This document shows, piece after piece, positions 1 through 11,961 of a DNA stretch of 64,000 bases. The stretch is from Ahaetulla prasina. Its lineage: Eukaryota > Chordata > Lepidosauria > Squamata > Colubridae. The position numbers and the translations under genes were made by a program. The stretch lies in contig NC_080541.1 in NCBI RefSeq assembly GCF_028640845.1, positions 156,186,502-156,250,501 of the forward strand. Direction: 5' to 3'. Positions within the stretch are counted from its first letter, which is position 1. Each line of letters opens with the position of its first letter. The notes under the pieces are model-generated. The model ran no database searches, was not told the DNA's origin, and was given only the letters and a program-made list of their open reading frames with translations.

Positions 1-561
1 CACCCCGATCTCAGCGCGGAATACTAAAGCATGCTCTGAGGAATGCTGCTGCCTTTCCCAACACCTCCTGTGGTATCTGGCCCACCAGCAATTAGATCAG
101 CTGCCACACAGCAATGGCGACCGCGGTGGCTATCGCAGCATCTCTCCCAATGTTAAAGGCAACTTTCACTCTCAATGCTCCCAGCAACACACAGCAATTT
201 GAAAATTTTTAAAATGTCCAATTTCTTAATTTTATTCAATTAATTGTAGGATCAACTCACAAAACGTCTCTCTAGGCTGACTGAGTTGGAAAAACTGAGG
301 CTCGGCCGGGAAGAAGAGGCATGGCCAAAGATTTTGCAACTCAAGTCTCTGGCCAGTCAGACTAATTTAACCCATGCTTGGGCTCTCCAAGCAGCACACA
401 GGAGAATGCTACAGATTATATTATTTATTAAATTCTGAATTTACATGCCATATTTCCACATTAAGCTATCTAACATGTAAACTACTTACACAAAATCCTG
501 TATTCTTAAAGAACATTGATCTATGTCCAGTTTAACTCAACTACAAATATAAAACAGTATA
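1..561. other. DNAJB4 intron end, unassigned, with coding-like stretches
   Basis: No known repeat was recognised. Two protein-like open stretches on the plus strand are discussed in the findings (about 3-206 and 250-437). The last DNAJB4 exon is not in this part. Confidence 0.4.
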
Positions 562-900
562 GAGGAAAAGGTAAAGGTACCCCTCGCACATACGTGCAAG
601 TTGTTCCCAATACTAGGGGGTGCTGCACATCTCCATTTCTAAGCCGAAGAGCTAGCACTGTCTGACTACAATTCCGTGATCATGTGGCTGGCATGACTAA
701 ACACTGAAGGTGCATGGAACGCTGTTACCTTCCCACCAAGGTGGTCACTATTTTTGTACTTGCATTTTTACATGCTTTCAATCTGCTGGTTGGCAGAAGC
801 TGGGGAGCTCACTCCATTATGCAGTGCTAGAAATTCAAACTGCCGAACTGCCGACCTTTCTGATCTATCAGTCTTAGTCACTGAGCCACTATGTCCCCTC
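562..900 (-). mobile_element. Sauria-type tRNA-derived SINE
   Basis: Read on the minus strand, it has a tRNA-like head (GTGGCTCAGTG... with a B-box-like region), the body phrases AGCTTCTGCCAACC and AAGGTAACAGCGTTCC, and a 3' end of ACCTTTACC units. A perfect 14-bp target-site duplication, TATAAAACAGTATA, flanks it at 548-561 and 901-914. It lies in the DNAJB4 intron about 75 bp from the second coding exon. Confidence 0.9.
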
Positions 901-974
901 TATAAAACAGTATAAATAAATACAAATTGTATAAAGTATTAAAAATCCAGTGTTAAACTTAAAAGAGTACTTAC

Positions 975-1549
975 CTCCCGTAAACTAATCTTGACAGGGT
1001 AGATTATATTTGAACCATCTCTCTTGAAATGAGGATGTAATTTATCTTTAATAACAAATACAATATCAGCTGGGATGGTGTTGGGTGTTTCATCGCCCTC
1101 TTTGGGGAATGTAATTTTGGTACCTTCTTTCCATCCTCTCTTAATATCAATCGTAAGGATTTTATCTTCTGTTCTGACACTTCTACCATCTGGATTGAGC
1201 CTTTTTCGGGAAATTCTCATTCTTTTTGTACAGCCCTGATAAATCTCTTCCAATGATACTTTCAGTTCATGAATAACAGGGGGATCTTGTTTACGGTGAC
1301 CTTGATTACCAACTGTGTTTCTTTCTCTTGGAAATCCATTCACACTAAAAGTAGTAAAGGAACCAAATGGATCACCATCCACTTCCATATCTTCACTGTC
1401 CCTGCCACTAGGCATTCTTCTACCAAAGAACATTTCAAAAGGGTTTGCGCCACCAAAAAATGCTGCAAATGTAGCATGTGGGTCTCCATGAAAAGAATAA
1501 CGGAAAGAACCTCCTTGACCATCTGGTCCACCAGATCCTCCTTTCAAAC
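975..1549 (-). CDS. DNAJB4: DNAJB4 second coding exon
   Basis: It starts after an acceptor reading TTTGGTAG|GT, completes the split glycine codon (EEG|LKGG) and stays open for 575 nt to SLRE|GTAAGT. It encodes the Gly/Phe linker and most of C-terminal domain I. Internal ATG-initiated readings in other frames are shadows of this exon. Confidence 0.92.
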
Positions 1550-4500
1550 CTACCAAATACAGAAATGTAAGAAATAATAACCAGCTGAAATAATTATATT
1601 CGTTAACAAAACAATATTGGGCTGTAATCCAGAAAATAGAAAATCAGAATGGCACGATGAGGGGGCAAAAGGACTCTGTCCTTTTATCTGAGGGAAATTT
1701 TGTCTCTTATCAGTTTGAGAAAAAGTAATTTGTGTCTCTGTGACGGCAGGTGGGGAGGAACTTGTAACAATTATACCCTTGTTTATATAGCTAGGGTAAA
1801 CTCTAATGAACATACTACTATTTCTATGTAAACCAGCATAAAAACCCAAAATTAGTGCCATGTTAGTTTTACAGCAAACACAAAGTCCTGTAGAATTTTA
1901 ACAATTCATATAAACTTTTAGTTTATATCCATATCTTGTCCTATCCTGCAAAAGACCAATTATATGTATACATAACTGCTCGGGAATGTGGGAGAAAGGC
2001 AAGGAAGTACCGTGTTTCCCCAAAAATAAGACCGGGTTTTAGATTAATTTTTGCTCCAAAAGATGCATTAGGGCTTACTTCCTGGTTAGGTCTTATTTTG
2101 GGGGAATTACAGTACTAAATGCATCCATCTGGTTGCCAATCTTAACTGGGGCTTATTTTGGGGGTAGGGCTTATATTACAAGCATCCTGAAAAATCATAC
2201 TAGGACTTATTTTCTGGTTGGGACTTATTTTCTGGGACTTGTTTTCTGGTTGGGTCTTATTTTCGGGGAAATAGGGTAAATCTTGAAATAGTGAGAGAAA
2301 TGCTTTAAATATGATCAAACATAAAATACAGTTGGGTGGATCATAGTTATTCTTTCACTAAGTGATAATGTCTTAAGGAATTCTGAATCTCTGTGTTTAA
2401 TCCACAAAGAAATTAAATCTCTGAATGAATATAAAAGATTGGGCTGCTCATCAAATATACAAAACAGATTTATCCATATTTATTGGAAGTAAATCCAACT
2501 GAATTTTAGAAATAAAATTATTGTGGAAAGGAGTCCACAAAACATTGATGTATTGCAAACCAGCAAGTTTTATAAGGAGATTTTATGAAGTTATGCTACT
2601 ACACTTACACGAACAGTTACTTCAATTATTTTAAGCCTGCTTATCTTCCTACATTATGACACCCACCTACATTCTGTGAATAATTTCACCTACACATCCT
2701 TCCTAAATTTAAACAATTTCTCATCTTTTTCCTAGATTTTTAAATCACTTAAATAGATGATTTGGATAAAAGGCATGTTAACGCTGCAATCTTTTTAAAA
2801 AAAAACATTCTTAATAAGTTACCTGATCTGTATATCTCAAGCCAATAACTGCCATTGTAGATATGAATGATCACAAAATATTAATTTACCAGAAAGCTTA
2901 CTAGCTTCCAAAATGTTCTTTTTTTAACTAGTGGATTATTACTATTGATGTTTGCTTGATATTTTTAAATGTTCTTTTAGACACAGACATATTGTAATAT
3001 GAACTCTGGTGTATACTAAGGGGGCCCTTGAGGGCACACTGGTTTTCACTGGCACCATTTGCCTATTGTCATTCAAAATGGTAGTGCCTAATTCTTTGGG
3101 ATAACATTATTGAGCAGTCATTTTATTCTTTTTCTTTTACAAATCCAAACATTTCCATATTCAGAGAATTTGGATTCTCTAGAATTTAAAATTTGCACAT
3201 ATGTGAGACTAGACAGCAGACAAACATTTGTCCTCAGAAAATGTAGCTTACAAATTTCTGGAGGAAAAATAGGCATCTAACAAAGTCTGTTAAATATTTT
3301 TCTTTTATATTGAAGCAACTTATTAACCATCCATCTTCCTAATATAATTTAGAGAATTTTTAAAATTTATAATGGTGAATATCCTATACCCATGATAGTG
3401 AATCTATTGCACGCGTGCCAGAAGTGGCACGCAGGACCCTCTCTGTGGGCATGCGTGCCGTCCCCAGTTCTTCTTCTGGTTTCTGGCATGCGTATGTGCG
3501 CAGGCCACCTGGTCTTCAAGCGTGCCGGAGCGCCACAAACCCAAAGACCAGCTGGCCGATGCACATGCGTGCATGGCCACCTAATCTTCAGGTTTCTGGC
3601 CCTCCAGCACGCATGAAGACCAACTGGCCGACATGCATGCACTGGAAACCAGAAGACAAGGTGGCCGGCGCACGCATGCGGACCGGCCAGCTGGTCTTCG
3701 AGTTTCCGGCACACGCACACACACATGCACGCATGTTCTGGTCTGGGCACTTGGTGCCGAAAAGGTTCGCCATCACTGTCCTATACCATTCACTTATGAA
3801 ATTAGACTATCAGAATATCAAGAAAAAAAATGGATTCACACATTGTGTTAATCTATTATTTCTTTCGTTGGATTTTAATTTACCATGATATAAACCAAGT
3901 ATATAAATCACAGCTTATCACTTAGCATCCTATGTGATTCACAACATTACGGCTTAGTTTACATATCATTATTTAAAATAAATGAAGACATATCATCATG
4001 CGTGAACCCAACTTACGCTGTAAAACTTAACAGGACTACTATGAAACCATAGTGCTATCTAAATTATAAACAAGTACAAATTACCAATATTATTTGATGT
4101 TTAGGTAGAACTGGAACATGAAATAAAGAAGACTTAATTTAAGTCCAAATGATGTAAGCCTAATATTCCTCATGGGTTTTGTCTAAATATGACTAAATCT
4201 GGATCCATCCCAATGCTAAAAGATTCAAAATATAATATGAACTTTTCTTTATTTACTCTGCAGTGGATATTTCAAAGACTAATTTCTGCCATATTTTTAA
4301 TAAATGTTTATTTATAAAAATAGGGTTATAAATATTCTAAATATTTTAATCCAGGCAAACTATGAAATAAAATCTTAGTACATTTATACCTCAGGTTCTG
4401 GTGTCAGAATCATAAAACTTTAATTTTGAAGAGTGAGAAAATATAATATCAATTGTCCCCGACTTACAGCCATTTGTTTAGTGACCATTCAAAGTTACAA

Positions 4501-6575
4501 TGGCACTGAAAAAAGTGACTAGTTTTCACAATTATGACCATTGCAGCATTCCCATAGCCACATGATCAAAATTTGGGCATTGACAACTCACATGTATTTA
4601 TGACAGTTGCACTCGCCTGGTGCCATCACCATTTTTAACCTTCCCAATTGACTTCTGACAAGAAATGGGGAAACCCAGGTTTGCTTAACAACCACGATTC
4701 ACTCACCAACTGAAGTGATTTGCTTAACAACTGTGGCAAAAAGGTGATAAAGTAGGACACTTAACAACTGTCTTCTTAGCAATGGAAAGTTTGAGCTCAA
4801 TTGTGGTGGTTAAGTCAAAGACTACCTGTACATGAATTAATAATCTGATACAAATTGTGGGTAAAAGTATTTCTTGAAGCAGTGAGTTTACCACTCTGGC
4901 ATAAGCTATACCTGATCACTACAGCAAATATTTCAGCAGCTGATATAACTGTTGATCACATGCTCCTTTTTTTCTCTTTTCATTAACCTATGATATGAGA
5001 TCAATTCTGACAAAAGATAGTTTGGCTGCCTCTTTGTATATTATTGTACATTATGATTAATATAATAACAACTATCTTTTCTGCTGGTTTTACCATGTTT
5101 GAATAGTGCAGCAAATAATATGTCAAAATGGTTGAAGTGTGCATTCAACCATTCTGAAGTATGGCTTAAGTATGAATTATCGGCACTCTTCCTGCTTATT
5201 ATATACATTGTTTGTGAATGGAGTGTTTATTTACTAAGCCTTAGCAACTGAAGATGTAGAACTAAGTAAAGGATGCCAGGTTTGATAAACTATACCATGT
5301 ACTTGGCAGAATGATGCTTCCCAAAATAGATAATGGATTGATTGTGCTCAAAACATAGCAATCCCATGTCTAATTAAAAGGAGTAATAGATTAACAGTCT
5401 ATCCATGATCTGAACAATAGTCAATCTCAAACTCTGACTAAATTAACTCATTAGATATTGTCTCTAATGCTATACATAAAGATATTAGGAACTGACTCAT
5501 GATTTTAAAAATAAGTCTCTATCAGCATATCAAGCTCTTATAAATTTCCCAAGAATACAGGGAGGCAATACTTAAATTATAAATTACTACTTAATTTGAA
5601 TTTTTACATAATCATATGCATTTATGAAAAACACAAGTTTCTCATAAGATAATTATTAAATAGTGATGCATTTTAACTCTATTTTTTTCAGCCCATCATA
5701 TTCAATATATGAATATTTGTATCTCATTGAGAGAACACAGGACTATAATGTAAATAGCAACTTCATTAGCAGAACAAAAACAACTTAATTAGCAGAACAA
5801 AAGCTATTTCCAAATCTTTAAATTAGATTTTGAAAGATAAAGGCAATAGCTGAATTCTTAAAATTAGGCTTCATTCCTTGATACATTAATAGCTAGAAAG
5901 GAAGCTGAAAACTTGTCCTGGTATTTTCGTGACATCAGGCAAATTCTTTCCTTTTTAGACAAGATTCCAATCTGGATACCTGGACTCTGGTTCAGAAATA
6001 CCATCATTCTACTTCAATCTTATTTTAACAAAAATAATGTAAACATTTTAATTTTTGTTACTGTACAAAAAGGACAAAATAAACCAATTCAGCAACTACC
6101 ACAGCCAAAAGCAGCTTAATATTTCTGAAGTTCTTGCAACCAAGATTAAGAATTCTACTGTGCATAATAGAAAATCAGTTACAAATTTCATAAGCAGGAC
6201 TTGCAAATGTAATGAGTGTATAGGTACTGAAATACAATTTAGCTTAATTCTTACATTAAGTTCTTACAGCCAAATGCTCATTCCCGCTTGATTTGAATAA
6301 ATTATATTCAGCATAAATGTTATTTCTATTAATAGCTAAAATGAAACTACAGAAATTATATTACCTTCTTCTCCAAACTGATCATAAATGTCTCTCTTTT
6401 TTGGATCACTCAATACCTCATAGGCTTCTGCAACCTCTTTGAATTTTTCTTCTGCATGGGGAGATTTATTCTTATCTGGATGCCATTTAAGGGCTTGTTT
6501 TCGGTATGCTTTCTTGATGTCTTCATCAGATGCTCCTTTTTCAATTCCAAGAACAGAATAGTAATCCTTCCCCAT
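975..6575 (-). CDS. DNAJB4: DnaJ homolog subfamily B member 4, partial (last coding exon missing)
   Basis: A type II (class B) HSP40 co-chaperone, which by family knowledge stimulates the ATPase of HSP70 and passes it unfolded clients in the cytosol. Two coding exons (211 and 575 nt) give 262 in-frame codons. The J domain (residues 1-70) carries the HPD motif at residues 32-34. A Gly/Phe-rich linker follows ([20 protein letters not shown]), then the start of the C-terminal substrate-binding domain ([21 protein letters not shown]). The protein closely matches remembered human DNAJB4, including the [20 protein letters not shown] region. The open exon ends at SLRE before a GTAAGT donor. About 80 further residues are expected from an exon left of position 1. 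DNAJB1 is less likely because the linker and middle region follow DNAJB4, and the FUBP1-NEXN neighbourhood is that of DNAJB4. Confidence 0.95.
2010..2276. mobile_element. TA-flanked MITE (CCGTGTTTCCCC ends)
   Basis: The ends read CCGTGTTTCCCC and, inverted and diverged, GGGGAAATAGGG. The TA dinucleotides at 2008-2009 and 2277-2278 suggest Tc1/mariner-type integration. The inside contains repeated 'gggcttattttggggg' and 'ataagac' phrases. Two more copies of the family are at 52881-53655 and 59883-60018. Confidence 0.75.
3390..3778. mobile_element. hAT-type non-autonomous element, GATGGCGAA family
   Basis: The terminal inverted repeats are CCATGATAGTGAATCTATTG and AAAAGGTTCGCCATCACTG. An exact 8-bp duplication, TCCTATAC, occurs at 3382-3389 and 3779-3786, which is diagnostic of hAT-like insertion. 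The GC-rich interior has several iterations of GCATGCG and of GGCCAGCTGGTCTTC in both orientations. Open reading frames here are artefacts of these repeats. Confidence 0.88.
4449..4831. mobile_element. TIR repeat, GTCCTCGACTTA family, copy A
   Basis: It opens with TTGTCCCCGACTTACAGCC and closes with TTAAGTCAAAGACTACCTGTA, so the ends are inverted repeats. Inside are phrases typical of the family: 'gtgaccattcaaagttacaatggcactg', 'cattgcagcattccc' and 'gcttaacaac'. It is probably a non-autonomous DNA transposon. Further copies at 9420, 21080, 26524, 30655, 31197, 32508 and 46523 make it the most frequent repeat of the window. Confidence 0.7.
4832..6335. other. DNAJB4 intron, no feature recognised
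   Basis: AT-rich intronic sequence without a convincing exon or repeat. Short open frames near 5913-6291 have no coding character. Confidence 0.5.
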
Positions 6576-6639
6576 ATCAATGTTTAAAAAGTATGGTTTC
6601 TTTTGTTTACGAGTTCTGTATCTCAGCTATGCAATGTTC
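6365..6639 (-). CDS. DNAJB4: DNAJB4 first coding exon with 64 nt of 5' UTR
   Basis: The coding part is 6365-6575, with the ATG complement at 6573-6575. It encodes the whole J domain up to FGEEG and ends in phase 1 before a donor reading GAAG|GTAAT. Upstream, a T-rich tract and AG at 6641-6640 form a good acceptor, so 6576-6639 is 5' UTR. At least one untranslated exon must therefore lie further upstream, at higher coordinates. Confidence 0.92.
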
Positions 6640-7227
6640 CTAAAAAAAATTAACAAGAACTGTAGTTCTATTAAGCAGCCAGAAGACTGTTGCCACCTTC
6701 TCCTTCTCTCCTTTATCACTTTGTACAAAGATTGAACTGGTAAAAACACTGCCACCCAGAGCACTCCCAATTACACTACGTGTCTCTACTCTTTCTAGAA
6801 CAGCAAATGTTATAAGACGTCATTTCCCAAGCTAGCTACTGCCAAAACTCTGCCGTGTTCTATCTTTGTACATTAACTGTTCACTGACTAACTTCATATG
6901 CAAATGTTTTTTTAAAACCTTAATTGTGGAATTTTGTAGCCATTTAGTGTTGTGTGGATGGTAAATTACAGATAGACGCTTGTTCTATATATTTATTGTA
7001 AAAAAATGTGCTACAGGAAATCATTTCTTAATATTTAAAATAAAACTGTTGATTCTACCAGTAGTGAAAAATACCTTATGGGACTAAGAGTGAAAGGTGG
7101 CCAGTTTAAAAAGATTTCAGAAAACACACAAAGGAATTATAAATTTTTAACTTATTTGTCCTCCTACATTGAATATACAACCCTTAATTCAATTTATTTG
7201 AAAATGCACGAGCAGCAATAATTGCCA

Positions 7228-7480
7228 ATGGGGAAATAGCACTTGAAATAGCACTTAGATGCATATACCGCATCATAGTGCTTTTACAGCCCTCTCTAAG
7301 CAGTTTACAGAGTCAGCATATTGCCCCCAACAATCTGGGCCCTCATTTTACCGACCTCGGAAGTATAGAAGGCTGAGTCAAACTTGAGACAGTGAGTTTT
7401 GAATGCCAAACTATAGCTAGCAGTCAGCTGAAGTAGCCTGCAGTGCTGCACTCTAACCACTGCGCCACCTCAGCTCTTAC
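7228..7480 (-). mobile_element. tRNA-derived SINE (second squamate family)
   Basis: On the minus strand it begins GAGCTGAGGTGGCGCAGTGG and continues TTAGAGTGCAGCACTGCAGG, a tRNA-like A-box region. The body includes CAGATTGTTGGGGGCAATATG and GTAAACTGCTTAGAGAGGGC, phrases of an abundant squamate SINE. It lies between the DNAJB4 translated exon and its promoter. No clean target duplication was seen. Confidence 0.75.
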
Positions 7481-8371
7481 AGGGACAAGCTATATATATG
7501 CCAGAATTAGACAATCAGGTATGCTCCAGAATGATGTGCTTTGTGAGACAGCAGCTAGGCTTGCATGTCACCAAGATCATTAAAGCATCTCTCAGTGCTT
7601 TATCTGTAAGCACCTCTCAGTGGGAAGGTAGTTTCTGGAAATAGGAAGATAGTACTGAGAAGTATTCAACAGGAACAGTTGAAACTGGGAAGTGGGAGCT
7701 GTTAGTTAGAGAATGGGCTGTAGTTTGTTAGAACAACCCAACTGTGAACTACAAATGATTGGAAAGAACAAAAAAGGAGACAAGATATGGGAAAATCCAC
7801 CTAAACGTACTCCCTCAAGAAGCAAAATGGCAAGCTGTGAAAGGGAGGATATTGCTAGAGGTATGGATGTGCATATGTATCAGCGTTAGAGGAATTGCAA
7901 TCAGCAAACAGCAGATTGGAAGCTGAAATCAAATTGTGACTCTCTTGAAGTCACCCATCTGAACGCTGATATATGGGTCCTATTGTTTTAAGAGACATCT
8001 TGGGAGCATCATTTTAAGAGTAGCAAAATTGTCTGATTTCAAGATTGTGACAGAAGAAACCAGACATGGAACATTCAGGAGGTTTGCATCATAGATTACC
8101 TAACGATTCATTCTGCAAGTTAGAAATATAAATAATGTAGAAGTTAAAACCAGAGGAAAAATTGCACCTACCCAACCTGATGCTAAGTAAGGGTATGACC
8201 CTTCTGCAGGTATTTCAAACTCTTAGGATTCCTACATTGGATGAACTACTTTTTTAAAGAAATGCCTCCATTATTGGAACATGGCTTTTATTGATAGCTA
8301 GTCCTTATCACAAACATCATAATCCCATCCAGCTGGGAGGAGTCTAGAATAAGATGTACAAGGCAACATCC

Positions 8372-8640
8372 TTATCCTCTGCTGAAGTCTGGAAAAAACC
8401 AGTAATCAAGCGAGTCCGAAGTATCAGTTTCCACAATAATGTGGCAGTTGGGATCAAGACAGTAGTCTGAGACAAGACACGTTTCAAATCCTGAAAGGCT
8501 GCTTGTTCTTGAATAAAATTGTGAAAATTGTGATTTGTTGAACGGAATTGTCAAAGGCAGTTCTAAATTTCTGCATAAAATTGCTGTAGTCATCCAGGAT
8601 GGCACATTGATTTTAGTGTGAGAACAGCCCACCTGACTGT
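8372..8640 (-). pseudogene. Degenerate Gypsy-like retrotransposon RT/RNase H fragment
   Basis: Two minus-strand frames share the typical segment joining reverse transcriptase to RNase H. One reads QAAFQDLKRVLSQTT and the other IIVETDTSD, which resembles the VETDASD motif of Ty3/Gypsy RNase H. A frameshift separates them and a stop follows soon after. Related but unreadable sequence may extend to about 9020. The assignment rests on motifs only. Confidence 0.45.
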
Positions 8641-9419
8641 TCCTTCATTCAAAAAGATCAGAACAAAAAGATCCAAATCTGTAGGAAGCAATGCTGGCTT
8701 GCCAGTCTAAATAGTTCATACTGGGTAGTGAATTAGAAAACTGCCTATAGGGCTAATCAAGTTGAGGCAACCATGACCAAAATGCTGGACTACTACATCA
8801 TAACATTCTATAAGCTCATGATTTATGTATTTATTTGCTGTCTATGCTGTAATAATGGCTCAACAACTTGTTCTGTAGATAGGAGATATTTCAAGGATCT
8901 GTAGCCATAGTCTAGGGCCACAATTCAGATTCCAATCCTCATCTAATAGAGGAACAAGGCTCTCAAGATTGCTGTAAAACCCTTCAAGTATGCCAGACTC
9001 ACTAAAGGAAGAACCAAACTTTTAGAAATATTTTTATTGGTAGCTGGATATTGTAAAATAATCTTAAAAGCTTGTCAAAGACAATTCTCATTTATATCTA
9101 GTGTAATTAAGGCCAAAAATGAGATACCAAGGGTCATTGTGAATGCATCATTTGGGAAGAAAGGAAATGCTAGTATTTCTAAAAGGACACTGAGTCTAGC
9201 ATCCTTATGGGTTTGATCAATGACCAAGTTATATTAGACAACTATCATTCATTCAATAACCTTTTTTTTTTGTAGGCTAGCAACCACAAGGAGATCTGGA
9301 GGAAGGGGTAATCTACCATATTATAATGAAGTCTTGGTATGTTTCTGGACACAAAACAAAAATTAGAGGCATTGTTCCATGACAGATCGATTTCTTCCTG
9401 AGTGGATACTTCCACTGAG

Positions 9420-10424
9420 TACAGATAGTCCTTGACTTATGATAATTAACCCCAAAATTTCCACTGCTAAGTAAGACAGTAGTTAAGTGAATTTTACCCC
9501 ATTTTACAACCTTTCTTCCCAAAGTTGTTAGCTGAATCACTGCAGTTGTTAAATTAGTATGTGAATCTGGCTTCCCTGTTGACTTTGCTTGCTAGAAAAC
9601 CTTCAAAAAGATTCACCTCATAAAAGGTGAACAAATGACCCTGGGACACTGCAACAGCCATAAATACATGCCACTTGCCCAGGGCCCAAATTTTGATCAC
9701 GTGGCCATGAAGATGCTGCAAAAGTATGTTCTGACCTAGCTTCCTTAGAAATTAAACAGTACAAACTTAATCCTGGCAAACCTCTTTAATTCATATGGCT
9801 GTAAATTACTTTCATTTACAGTCCACAAGGCTTAATAAACAATCTTTCAGAGGAAGGTTATCAACACCGACCTATCTCACATGGAACACTGGCAAAGAAT
9901 TAATTTTCAGACGCAGGGCAAGGCCAACTTGGCAGAGTCACAAACAGAACTTTCAAATCTTGAATCGGCCAGATGAACTAATTGCTTCCTGCAAAAGCTC
10001 ACGTCCTCTTCGCTTCCCTTTTATGTCTTATGGGAGGGGCCAATTATCTCCAAGCCTTACTCCCAAGTCGACCCTGTTTCCTTAATTGTTCCTGTCTCCT
10101 GGCAGCTCTGCACATGTGCACACTGGGAACAGGCTTACGCTGTTCTTCCGCCTCGCTGTCGGCGGTCTCCGGAGGCAGCGAAGAACTACCAGAAGGCCTT
10201 GGCCCTCCCTCTGCCTCTGACTCACAGCCATTGTCCAAAACTTCCCCAGACTCCAGGACTACCCACGTTCCTCTCCAACCTCCTCACTGTCCGAATCTGC
10301 TGCCAGCTCTGCTGGCCGGCCACAACACAATGGCAAGTGTGAAAAAGGGTCATATATTACTTCTTTCAGTGTCATTATAACTTTGAATGTTCACTAAATG
10401 AATGGTTGTAATTTGAGGAGTACC
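9420..10424. mobile_element. TIR repeat copy B, split by an LTR insertion
   Basis: The left part (9420-9726) starts ACAGATAGTCCTTGACTTA. The right part (10328-10424) continues with 'tgtgaaaaagggtcat', 'agtgtcattataactttgaatg' and 'ttgaggagtacc'. The two parts join at consecutive points of the family consensus, as judged against copy 21080-21486, so the LTR landed inside an older copy. Confidence 0.65.
9727..10327 (-). mobile_element. Solo LTR, Gypsy-like family (TGTTGTG...CAGAACA)
   Basis: The plus-strand ends are TGTTCTG and CACAACA, the same as those of the LTR at 34057-34599. The canonical 5' TG...CA 3' boundary holds. The element interrupts a TIR repeat. No matching 5-bp duplication was found here, unlike the other copy. 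An acidic, Arg-rich open stretch lies on the minus strand (around 10044-10238). Confidence 0.6.
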
Positions 10425-11257
10425 AATACATGAGATGACACAAGATTCAATCTCTTTCACATTTAACATTTACATGTAGTCACTGGAAGAGATAACCCAA
10501 CAAATGGGGTTTGGCATAATTAATATTCTGAGAAATCTAGGTTAACTATCTCAGTTCCAGGCTGTCAAGATGTGTCAGAAGGTCTTGTCAGGAGTATGCA
10601 AGAAACCTGAAGAAACAGAGTAAGATTTAACCCTATCAAAGTAGAGAGTTTGTGGATTGAAAAGTCAACTGAACCTAGGACAATTCCAGCTTAACTATGG
10701 ATGTAGTCATTCTCCTCTTAAAACAGCTGGTGTACAATCTAGGAGTGTTTCTGTTCTCTCACCCCCTTTTGGAAGAGCAGATTTAAGCTGTAACTAAGAC
10801 CTTTGTCTATTTCAGCCTGTGTGCTAACATGATACTCTTGGAGAAGGTGAAGACAATTGTCACCTATATCCTTGTCACCTCACTAGAAAACTATATAATG
10901 TGCTGTACATAGTACGATCCTTAAAAAAAACCATCCAATTGTAACAAAATGCAATGGGCTGGATATTAAATGAAACAAATTTATATTGTCATGTAATATC
11001 AATATTGTAGATTTTCTTTATTGCGGGTTTGTTTCCAGAGTGCTGGTTATAGCCATTGAAATCCTTCATAGCTTGGGCCCTACAAGACTGCTTATTTCAA
11101 ACAGAATTTGCTCATTTAAGATGTACTTGTACAGAGTGCTTCCCAAGAGTTATCATTTCCCATGAACTGTATCAGGAGAAATGAGGAGATTACTGGTATA
11201 TTCTCAAATAGTTTCTTTCCTGTTGAATATCCCCGAAACATTCCATTTTATACAATA
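10425..11257. other. Intergenic/intronic, no feature recognised
   Basis: I see no repeat boundary or exon here. Confidence 0.4.
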
Positions 11258-11260
11258 AAA

Positions 11261-11320
11261 TGGTATGGTATGGTATGGTATGGTATGGTATGGTATGGTA
11301 TGGTATGGTATGGTATGGTA
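11261..11320 (+). repeat. (TGGTA)12 microsatellite
   Basis: Twelve uninterrupted copies of the 5-bp unit TGGTA. Confidence 0.97.
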
Positions 11321-11866
11321 TGTACAGAAGAAACTTTGTCACTACTACAATTTTAATATCCTATTTTTAAAAATAATCTTCCCAAAGAAGTTCCCAAACA
11401 ACTTAACTAACTGTAATTCAATGAATATTATTTTTTTTAAAAATAAATTCTAGGATATTTCCCTCAGGGCAACTGAGGATAATAGAAATGTGGAGAAGAG
11501 AGAAGTAGAGAGTACAAAGCAGATTTAAAAGGTAGTTGTTGTTTGCTTTCCTTCCTCCTCTTTCTGGGACTCTTTCCACAAAGCTGTTGGTGGTAATAAT
11601 CTGTGAAGGGAGGGAAGAGATGAGTTCCAAGCAGAGTGGAAGAAAATTCATACTAACAATACTTTACCAAAAAAGGACCTGTGTGCATTTCAGATGTGGA
11701 CATGTGTTGTATTCCAGGGGGTGGAGTATGTTTCCAAGTATCCATGCCAGATATGCTGAGTCTTTTCTCCACTAACACATTAGAGTATGACTCACACTGC
11801 TAAAGTTAAAAGCCAACCAACTCCCTTGTACCGTTCAATAACAGCTGGATTCAACAGCTTGAAACT

Positions 11867-11867
11867 C

Positions 11868-11902
<35 letters not shown>

Positions 11903-11961
11903 CACGTGTGTGTGGTGTGTGTGTGTACACACATATATGTATACACACACATACACACACA
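11867..11961 (+). repeat. (TG)n / (CA)n compound microsatellite
   Basis: A GT run with CG interruptions is followed by a short TATA stretch and CA repeats, so the two halves are complementary and could form a hairpin. Confidence 0.95.

Noticed and set aside
3367..3888. Long open frames on both strands with Cys/His-rich translations
   Set aside because: They lie in a hAT MITE with exact 8-bp duplication; the codons come from internal GC-rich repeats.
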